The position numbers were made by a program, and so were the translations under genes. Shown in pieces: positions 1-4,662 of a DNA stretch of 5,370 nt (the first letter of the stretch is position 1; the number at the start of each line of letters is the position of its first letter). Location: NCBI GenBank assembly GCA_002400445.1, contig DGQO01000085.1, positions 9,780 through 15,149 on the forward strand, read 5' to 3'. The stretch comes from Chitinophagaceae bacterium UBA4412. Lineage in GTDB: Bacteria; Bacteroidota; Bacteroidia; Chitinophagales; Chitinophagaceae. The notes beneath the pieces are model-generated. The model saw only the letters and a program-made list of their open reading frames with translations. It was not told the DNA's origin and did not search any database.

Positions 1-459
1 ACAGATGGATGGTTTATTGGTTATACGCCAGATCTCCTGGCAGGTACTTGGGTAGGATGTGACGATCCGTTTATACCAGTTTATACTTCCAATGCTGGCG
101 GTTCTGAAATGGCCGCTCCCAAGTGGGGTATGTTTATGGAGCATGTGTATGCCGATAAAAAAATTGAATTTCCCCGCCAGAAGGAATTTGATGCGCCGGC
201 AGAAATGGCCGGAGATCCTATTTATGCCGATATCAATTTTGCAGATATCGTAAACAGCGGCGACAGCCTCACCGAAGAAAATGGTAACGGAGATGCTAAT
301 GAATACCTTGACGACAATTCCCAATACACTGAAAAAGATAGCAGCAAAAAAACAGCGCCAGCGCCGGTAAAAAAGCCAGAGGAAAAAGCACCTGGCCAAA
401 ATCCGAAAGCTACCATGAAGCCACCGGAGAAGCAGAAACCCGCAAATGATTATCGCTAA
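1..459 (+). CDS. Penicillin-binding protein 1A-like, C-terminal fragment (5' end outside window)
   Basis: This is the last 152 residues of a class A penicillin-binding protein, the bifunctional envelope enzyme that polymerises glycan strands and cross-links peptidoglycan peptides. The frame is open from base 1 to TAA at 457-459. The first residues (TDGWFIGYTPDLLAGTWVGCDD) match the segment after the KTG box at the end of the transpeptidase domain, where PBP1A proteins usually read 'DGWF.GYTP.LV.G.WVG.DD'. The 'GGSEMAAPKWGMFMEHVYADK' part (about residues 33-53) corresponds to the usual 'G...A.P.W..FM...Y' end of the domain. The remaining 75 or so residues are first acidic and Asn/Asp-rich, then Lys/Pro/Glu/Ala-rich, and look disordered. 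The catalytic Ser and the glycosyltransferase domain lie upstream, so the exact paralogue (mrcA or pbp1A-type) cannot be fixed. The ATG at 109 is internal, not a start. Confidence 0.88.
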   Translation, partial: TDGWFIGYTPDLLAGTWVGCDDPFIPVYTSNAGGSEMAAPKWGMFMEHVYADKKIEFPRQKEFDAPAEMAGDPIYADINFADIVNSGDSLTEENGNGDANEYLDDNSQYTEKDSSKKTAPAPVKKPEEKAPGQNPKATMKPPEKQKPANDYR

Positions 460-471
460 TCTTACTATACT

Positions 472-501
472 AAAAAATGCAGCTTCGAAGCTGCATTTTT
501 T
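472..501. terminator. Bidirectional intrinsic terminator between convergent genes
   Basis: A 30-base perfect palindrome: A6, then TGCAGCTTCGAAGCTGCA, then T6. It folds as a stem of up to 13 bp around TCGA, with a T-run on whichever strand is read. It starts 12 bases after the PBP1A stop and ends 9 bases after the stop of the opposing acetyltransferase gene, so it can end transcription from both sides. Confidence 0.88.
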
Positions 502-510
502 ATGTGAATA

Positions 511-1071
511 TTATGCTGTTGCTGCATTTCGCAAGCCATAAGTAGCGGTGTCTAAATAATTACCATTAAAATAAAAGTTGCCTTTATAATAGGCTTCTTT
601 CAAAAAGCCTTGTTGTAGCAAAAGCATTTCTGAAGCAGTGTTTGCAGGGTTGATGTTCGCCTCTATACTGTGCAGCTTCATCGTATTAAAACCAAAATAG
701 ATTACGGCTTTCATCGCCTCGCTCATATACCCATGCCTGAAAAAAGCAGGCAGGAGCATATATCCAATTTCTGCCCGGCCGGTGCTTTTGTCCATACGCC
801 AAAAGCCAATTGTGCCAATAAGTTCTTCTTCCTTTTCAGTTAGTGTAATTGCCCATGTAATGCCTTCATTCGCTTTTAACTGTGTTGTAATTTGATCAAT
901 AAAAGCAGAAGCTTCTGCTTCCGAAACCAAAGGAGCACGGTCTAAAAACCGCATGGAAGAAGGATTACTTCGCAAGGCAAAAATACTTGCACTGTCGCAT
1001 GGCTCAATTTGGCGAAGTACAAGCCTGCGGGTTCTTAGTACGGGAAAAGGAGTGAATTGTATTTCGGGCAT
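511..1071 (-). CDS. GNAT-family N-acetyltransferase, RimJ/RimL-like
   Basis: A 186-residue cytoplasmic acetyl-CoA-dependent N-acetyltransferase of the RimJ/RimL branch (Acetyltransf_3 type). The N-terminus carries the usual 'LRTRRLVLRQIEP' (about residues 12-24). The acetyl-CoA binding motif A is 'EIGYMLLPAFFRHGYMSEA' (101-119), where RimJ-like proteins have 'W/F-G-x-G-Y-M-x-E-A'. The C-terminal part has the 'N..N..S..LL...GF..E' signature (141-159). RimJ, RimL and RimI acetylate ribosomal protein N-termini, but many relatives act on other amines, so the substrate is unknown. I chose the ATG at 1071-1069. The open frame continues upstream to 1254, but those 61 extra residues lie entirely inside the preceding gene and are unlike the family, while 186 residues is the normal length. 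The ATG shares one base with the upstream TGA (TGATG), which suggests translational coupling. Confidence 0.87.
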   Translation of the reverse strand: MPEIQFTPFPVLRTRRLVLRQIEPCDSASIFALRSNPSSMRFLDRAPLVSEAEASAFIDQITTQLKANEGITWAITLTEKEEELIGTIGFWRMDKSTGRAEIGYMLLPAFFRHGYMSEAMKAVIYFGFNTMKLHSIEANINPANTASEMLLLQQGFLKEAYYKGNFYFNGNYLDTATYGLRNAATA

Positions 1072-1568
1072 CAGGCTACTTTTTTCCCCAGGATTGATAA
1101 ACTGTAATTGTTTCCATCCATGATGGCCACATCCTTTAAAACGCCCCATTCCTGGAAACCTGCATTTGAAAAAAGATGCAGACTCGGTAAGTTGTGAGAA
1201 AAAATGAAGCCCAGTAAAGTATGAATACCTAATGCAGGCGCACGCTGCATGCATACTTGCAAAATTTCTTTGCCAAATCCCTTTCCCCTTGCGGTTTCAC
1301 GAAGATATATGCTGAGTTCGCTGGTGCCAGCATATGCGGGTCTTCCATAAAAATCATTGAAACTTACCCATCCAATAATGATGTTTTCATTTTTTACCAG
1401 CCACAAAGGCCTTGTTTCTGGGTTGTGATCCAGGAACCAGTCTAACTTATCCTCACAGCGCACTGTTTCCGTGTCTGCGGTTACCATTCTCCCCGGGATT
1501 ACCGAGTTATAGATCTCAACAATTGTTTCCAATGTATCCGGTGTGGCATCTTCAAATTGCAGTGTCAT
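1071..1568 (-). CDS. GNAT-family N-acetyltransferase, phosphinothricin acetyltransferase (PAT)-like
   Basis: A 165-residue GNAT of the PAT/MnaT type. Visible family features are the N-terminal 'EDATPDTLETIVEIYNSVI' (about 6-24), the central 'IIIGWVSFNDFYGRPAYAGTSELSIYL' region (63-89), the acetyl-CoA pyrophosphate loop R94-G-K-G-F-G99 (R-x-x-G-x-G), and 'HN.PSLHLFSNAGFQEWGVL' (125-144), matching the usual 'N..S..L....GF...G.L'. Characterised relatives acetylate phosphinothricin, methionine sulfoximine/sulfone or other small amino acids. Which of these applies cannot be read from the sequence. It starts at ATG 1568, 73 bases after the stop of the rRNA methyltransferase gene on the same strand, with no terminator-like hairpin in the gap, so co-transcription is plausible. 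Its TGA overlaps the ATG of the next GNAT by one base. The two GNATs come from different subfamilies, so this is not a recent tandem duplication. Confidence 0.87.
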   Translation of the reverse strand: MTLQFEDATPDTLETIVEIYNSVIPGRMVTADTETVRCEDKLDWFLDHNPETRPLWLVKNENIIIGWVSFNDFYGRPAYAGTSELSIYLRETARGKGFGKEILQVCMQRAPALGIHTLLGFIFSHNLPSLHLFSNAGFQEWGVLKDVAIMDGNNYSLSILGKKVA

Positions 1569-1641
1569 GTTTGCAATTTAGTAAAGCCCGGGAACCGGTG
1601 AAGAAATTTCTATGGATGGCAAGTTCAATCCTCTATAACTT

Positions 1642-2823
1642 TTAAAGCACTTGCACGATGAGAAATTTGAGATAGTGTGTATTTTCCTGGTTTGGAATAA
1701 TGGGATGATCCGGACTCTGGGTTTGAAACAGCACTTGCCGCACTTTCCGTTTTGCATCCTTTGCAGCTTGCATCACTGTATCTAAAAATAGTTTTGGTGA
1801 TACCAGGTTAGTGCAACTTGATGTTACAAGAAATCCACCGGGTTTAATGAGTTTAATACCACGCAGGTTTATTTCTTTATATCCGCTCACAGCTTTGTCT
1901 ATGCTACTCCGATTCTTTGTAAATGATGGCGGATCAAGCATTACAACATCCCATCTCCGCTCTTCCTTTGTGAGTTGTTTTAATCTGTCAAAAGCATTTA
2001 CACACTCAAAACTGCACACGTGCTCCAGGTTGTTCAGTAAAGCATTCCTGTTACACATTGCAATGGCTTGTTCAGATATATCAAGACCCGTTACGGATGC
2101 TGCGCCATAATGTGCTGCAGCAATTTCAAATGAACCGGTATAACAAAAAGCACTAAGCACATCCGCATCTTTTACAATATTGCTGATGGCCCTGCGGTTG
2201 TCCTGTTGATCGAGGAAGTAACCTGTCTTTTGGCCGTGTGCTATATCCACATGATAAAGCACGCCGTTTTCTTTGATAATAATGTTGGTATCAAAAGCTG
2301 CTGAAAGAAATCCTTTTTGTTGAGGCAGACCTTCCAGCTCCCGCACGGGCACATCATTCCGTTCATATATTCCTTTCGGATTAAAGATTTGCTGCAAAGC
2401 ATTGGTAATGCCTGGTTTCCATACATCAATACCAAGAGCCAGGGTTTGCACTACGAGGTAATCATTGAATTTGTCAATGATGAGTTGAGGGAGTTCATCG
2501 GCTTCGCCAAACACGAGCCTGCAATTTTCCGTGTATCCCAGTTTTTGACGGTAGGCCCAGGCTTCAGATATTTTTTTGAAGAAAAAATAATCATTAATGG
2601 TTTCCTGTTTCACCCGGGTGAGCAAGCGTACAGCAATCTGCGATTGTGGATTGTAATATCCTTTGCCTATAAACTGCTTATCATAGCTGTACACTTCTAC
2701 AATTTCGCCAGGCTGCGGCGATGCATCTTTTTCTTTGGCGCTATTTACTTCGTTGTTATAAATCCATGGGTGCCCTTCTTCTATCCGCCTGCTTATATTC
2801 TTTTTTAAAATGATGCTTTTCAT
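1642..2823 (-). CDS. rlmI: Class I rRNA methyltransferase, RlmI-type (23S rRNA m5C)
   Basis: A 393-residue SAM-dependent RNA cytosine-C5 methyltransferase. E. coli RlmI (about the same length) makes m5C1962 in 23S rRNA, and this is the likely role here. An N-terminal PUA-like RNA-binding domain covers about residues 1-75 ('GHPWIYNNEV', 'PGEIVEVYSYDKQFIGKGYYNP'). A middle region follows with 'HGQKTGYFLDQQDNR' (196-210), characteristic of this family. The Rossmann domain then shows motif I 'DVLSAFCYTGSF' (221-232), an acidic SAM-binding segment 'VTGLDIS' (244-250), motif IV 'VVMLDPPSFTK' (293-303) and motif VI 'TSSCTNL' (334-340), with C337 in the position of the catalytic cysteine. The protein is complete. 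The ATG at 2823-2821 is the family-typical start, as the sequence enters the PUA fold at once. The gene symbol rests on similarity; other COG1092 members differ in target. It is first in the likely operon with the two GNAT genes. Confidence 0.9.
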   Translation of the reverse strand: MKSIILKKNISRRIEEGHPWIYNNEVNSAKEKDASPQPGEIVEVYSYDKQFIGKGYYNPQSQIAVRLLTRVKQETINDYFFFKKISEAWAYRQKLGYTENCRLVFGEADELPQLIIDKFNDYLVVQTLALGIDVWKPGITNALQQIFNPKGIYERNDVPVRELEGLPQQKGFLSAAFDTNIIIKENGVLYHVDIAHGQKTGYFLDQQDNRRAISNIVKDADVLSAFCYTGSFEIAAAHYGAASVTGLDISEQAIAMCNRNALLNNLEHVCSFECVNAFDRLKQLTKEERRWDVVMLDPPSFTKNRSSIDKAVSGYKEINLRGIKLIKPGGFLVTSSCTNLVSPKLFLDTVMQAAKDAKRKVRQVLFQTQSPDHPIIPNQENTHYLKFLIVQVL

Positions 2824-2871
2824 AATTTATATTTTTTGCCTGCCCATTTTTTCTTCAAATGATTTGCATTG

Positions 2872-2879
2872 CAAAAGTA
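2872..2879 (-). promoter_or_regulatory. Putative Bacteroidota -7 promoter box for the rlmI operon
   Basis: Read on the minus strand, 2879-2872 is TACTTTTG, an exact match to the Bacteroidota sigma-ABfr -7 consensus TAnnTTTG. It lies 48 bases upstream of the rlmI ATG, a normal leader length. I find no clear TTTG/TTG -33 element 17-23 bases further upstream, so the call rests on the -7 box and its position. Confidence 0.45.
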
Positions 2880-3133
2880 GTTTTAATAAAAGCTTTTTTA
2901 CCATCCGTGCATATTTGAAATGCGATAAATTCTCCTGCTTAATCGGCATATCTTAAGTTAACTAAACGTTATCAAATCATCGTTTTCAGCGTGCGCTCTA
3001 CACTTTTCAAAAACTGTTTTTCCATTTGGCCATCAAAAGTTTAAATCGCTGAAAGTACTATGGATAAAGGGTTTTTAACTTTACAAAAATATTTTGGTGA
3101 TGCTAAAATTAAAGGGATGTTGGTTTGTTGGCT

Positions 3134-3190
3134 CTCAAATCCCACCGTAAGTTTGCATTATCAAATCACAACAACTATTGCTGATTTGAG
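3134..3190 (+). promoter_or_regulatory. Two mutually exclusive hairpins (possible leader RNA structure)
   Basis: The arm TGATTTGAG (3182-3190) can pair in two ways. TGATTTGA (3182-3189) is the exact complement of TCAAATCA (3161-3168), giving an 8-bp stem with a 13-base loop. GATTTGAG (3183-3190) is the exact complement of CTCAAATC (3134-3141), giving an 8-bp stem with a longer loop. The two pairings exclude each other. If this region is transcribed toward the gene at 3319, it would be leader RNA. The arms are AT-rich, so chance cannot be excluded. Confidence 0.3.
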
Positions 3191-3300
3191 TGCAAAGCGA
3201 AATAACAATTATTGTTTTTCCCACAGCTACGGACTAAATAGCCGCCTTCGATTGTCTCCTGCGTAAGAACTTTTATTAAAACAAAGAACAACAATTACTC

Positions 3301-3315
3301 ACTTAAAAATTAAGT
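3301..3315 (+). repeat. Small inverted repeat just before the start codon
   Basis: ACTTAA-AAA-TTAAGT is a 6-bp inverted repeat with a 3-base spacer, ending 3 bases before the ATG at 3319. It occupies the place of a ribosome binding site, and no GGAGG-like sequence is present, as is common in Bacteroidota. With only one G/C pair per arm-set, the hairpin would be weak in RNA. As DNA it could be a protein-binding dyad. Its function is unknown. Confidence 0.35.
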
Positions 3316-3318
3316 ATT

Positions 3319-3723
3319 ATGAAAACAGCTCTGAACACCTTCAAAATGACGTCTATTGCAGTGGTAGCCGCTTTCATGCTCTCTTTTAGCACTGCTCCTG
3401 TAAATAACGATACCAATGCCAGCGAAATGCAACTGCAATTTGTTGGAAAGGTGGAAAACCTCCCGGTATTTCGTTTAGCGCTTAACAACGCTGTAGCTTC
3501 TGATTATTTGGTAAGCATTAAGGATGCTAACGGTGATGTGCTTTTTAGAGAAACACTTCACGGTAAAAACATCGCAAGAATTTACAAATTAGATACAGAA
3601 AGTGCTGAGCAAATCAGCGGTACTACTTTCGAAGTGCAAAACAAAGAAACCAATGTGAGCACTACGTACAAGATCAGCAACTATAGCAGACTTGTAGAAA
3701 AACTTGAAGTAGCTAAACTTTAA
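3319..3723 (+). CDS. Small secreted/periplasmic protein of unknown function
   Basis: A 134-residue protein I do not recognise at family level. The N-terminus looks like a Sec signal peptide: Lys at 2 and 9, then a hydrophobic stretch at about 11-24 (TSIAVVAAFMLSFS). The cleavage site is unclear; 'STA' is followed by Pro, so cutting near 'TNA' at about residue 34 is possible. There is no lipobox Cys, and the mature part contains no Cys at all. The mature part alternates hydrophobic and polar residues with turns such as 'DANGDVLF' (69-76), suggesting a compact beta-sandwich of about 100 residues. The segment 'LVSIKDANGDVLFRETLHGKN' (64-84) resembles the strand-turn-strand of Ig-like and T9SS sorting-type domains, but it is not a confident match. 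The gene stands alone, with its own terminator. Codon pattern and signal peptide support a real gene. I propose no function. Confidence 0.8.
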   Translation: MKTALNTFKMTSIAVVAAFMLSFSTAPVNNDTNASEMQLQFVGKVENLPVFRLALNNAVASDYLVSIKDANGDVLFRETLHGKNIARIYKLDTESAEQISGTTFEVQNKETNVSTTYKISNYSRLVEKLEVAKL

Positions 3724-3753
3724 TAAGCGTATTTTATTTTCCCTTGTAAAACG

Positions 3754-3782
3754 ATCCCGCAGCATCTGTTGTGGGATTTTTT
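3754..3782 (+). terminator. Intrinsic terminator of the small secreted protein gene
   Basis: The stem is ATCCCGCA (3754-3761) with TGTGGGAT (3770-3777), 8 pairs including one G-U, and an 8-base loop. A run of six T follows (3777-3782). It begins 30 bases after the stop at 3723 and ends just before the promoter of the next gene. Confidence 0.82.
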
Positions 3783-3785
3783 CAT

Positions 3786-3814
3786 TTTGCTGGTCTCGTC
3801 TGTTTATATCTTTG
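3786..3814 (+). promoter_or_regulatory. Bacteroidota-type promoter for the creatininase-family gene
   Basis: TTTG (3786-3789), a 17-base spacer and TATCTTTG (3807-3814) match the Bacteroidota -33/-7 pattern (TTTG or TTG, then TAnnTTTG). The -7 box ends 9 bases before the ATG at 3824. Since transcription normally begins a few bases after this box, the 5' untranslated leader should be only about 3-6 bases. Confidence 0.65.
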
Positions 3815-3823
3815 TAAAAAAAG

Positions 3824-4597
3824 ATGATGCGTCCATACATACTTGCAGAAACAAACTGGAAAGCCGTAAAAGACACTTCCTTTGAACTTGCCATCCTGCC
3901 ATGGGGTGCTACAGAAGCCCACAATTATCATTTGCCTTACGGTACGGATGTATTTGAAGCAGAAGCTATGGCAGCCGCTGCTGCTGCAATAGCCTGGAGC
4001 CGTGGCGCAAAACCCGTGGTGTTGCCAGCAATGGCCTATGGTGTGAATACCGGGCAGGCAGATATTCTGCTGGATATGAACCTGAATCCCACCACACAAT
4101 TTGCCATCCTTTGCGACATTGCTCAGACGCTTAACAGGCAAGAGATTTCTAAAATGGCCGTTTTTAATTCGCATGGTGGAAACGATTTTAAAGCACTGCT
4201 GCGCCAGCTTGGTTTACAATTTCCTGAAATGTTCTTTTGCATCATTCATTGCCTGAATGTGGCAGATAAAAAAAGCATCTTTGAAAATGGCGGTGATCAT
4301 GCAGATGAAATGGAAACGAGCTTGATGTTGCACCTGCATCCGCAACTTGTACTGCCGCAAAAAGAGTGGGGCAGCGGGAAAGCTAAAACACATCGTCTTC
4401 CGGGCTTTAGGGAAGGATGGGCCTGGGCAGAAAGAAAATGGAGCCAGGTAAGTGAAGACACCGGCATTGGTAACCCTGCTTTGGCTACTGCAGATAAAGG
4501 AAAATATTTCTTTGATGCGTCTGTACAAAAGATTGGCGAAATGCTTTACGAATTATGCAAAGCAGATCATAATGATTTGTACATGGATGCTCCCTGA
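3824..4597 (+). CDS. Creatininase-family metal-dependent amidohydrolase
   Basis: A 257-residue cytoplasmic protein, close to the usual length of the creatininase family. Members are metal-dependent amidohydrolases that open cyclic or linear amides (creatinine, or formamides in the ArfB/FAPy-deformylase branch; MftE is a peptidase member). The family metal-binding pattern is present: 'LPWGATEAHNYHLPYGTD' (25-42) with E31, H33 and D42, 'FNSHGGN' (114-120) with H117, and 'GGDHADEMETSLML' (156-169) with E162, where the family commonly reads 'HAGE.ETS'. No creatinine-degradation, flavin or mycofactocin genes are next to it, so the substrate is open. There are two adjacent ATGs at 3824 and 3827. 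With a transcription start predicted at about 3818-3821, either could be used. No signal peptide is visible. It is a single-gene unit between its promoter and a terminator, convergent with sucC. Confidence 0.87.
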   Translation: MMRPYILAETNWKAVKDTSFELAILPWGATEAHNYHLPYGTDVFEAEAMAAAAAAIAWSRGAKPVVLPAMAYGVNTGQADILLDMNLNPTTQFAILCDIAQTLNRQEISKMAVFNSHGGNDFKALLRQLGLQFPEMFFCIIHCLNVADKKSIFENGGDHADEMETSLMLHLHPQLVLPQKEWGSGKAKTHRLPGFREGWAWAERKWSQVSEDTGIGNPALATADKGKYFFDASVQKIGEMLYELCKADHNDLYMDAP

Positions 4598-4608
4598 ATT
4601 TGCTGTAT

Positions 4609-4640
4609 AAAAAATCCCGCCTCTTTAAAAAGGCGGGATT
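4609..4640 (-). terminator. Intrinsic terminator of sucC
   Basis: A perfect 10-bp stem, AATCCCGCCT (4613-4622) with AGGCGGGATT (4631-4640), and an 8-base loop. On the minus strand it is followed by a run of six T (complement of 4609-4614), so it chiefly ends sucC, starting 22 bases after its stop. On the plus strand only AAATAAG follows, so for the creatininase transcript it would be a weaker stop or 3'-end stabiliser. Confidence 0.87.
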
Positions 4641-4662
4641 AAATAAGTAATATTTTTTAAGA

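Larger units (their letters stand above)
2824..3318. other. Non-coding region between divergent genes, no convincing gene
   Basis: About 495 AT-rich bases between rlmI (-) and the small secreted protein (+). The left part should hold the rlmI promoter. An open frame of 68 codons at 3060-3266 (+) has a composition and sequence I do not recognise, no visible start signal and no family-like pattern, so I do not call it as a gene. The region holds an 11-bp direct repeat (TTATCAAATCA at 2969-2979 and 3158-3168), two competing hairpins (3134-3190), and a segment (about 3113-3240) that faintly recalls the start of a tmRNA. The promoter of the downstream gene must lie here, but I see no exact TAnnTTTG on the + strand near it. 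Near matches are TAACTTTA at 3076-3083 and TATTTTGG at 3090-3097. Confidence 0.6.

Noticed and set aside
1072..1254. Upstream extension of the RimJ/RimL-like GNAT frame, adding 61 residues
   Set aside because: It lies wholly inside the PAT-like GNAT gene, is unlike the family N-terminus, and the ATG at 1071 gives a normal-length protein with a TGATG junction.
2317..2808. 163-codon open frame on the + strand
   Set aside because: It lies antisense within the well-supported rlmI gene; its translation is low-quality and follows from rlmI codon composition.
3201..3220. AACAA-TTA-TTGTT hairpin followed by T-run as a possible terminator
   Set aside because: The stem is five pairs, almost all A-T, too weak to be called an intrinsic terminator.
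3060..3266. Open frame of 68 codons on the + strand in the non-coding region
   Set aside because: No recognisable domain, signal peptide or conserved-looking pattern; composition is irregular and the bases look more like structured or regulatory sequence. It could still be a small gene, but I cannot support it.
3589..4174. Minus-strand open frames across the secreted-protein and creatininase genes
   Set aside because: They run opposite to two well-supported + strand genes and across a terminator and promoter, and show no protein-family signal.
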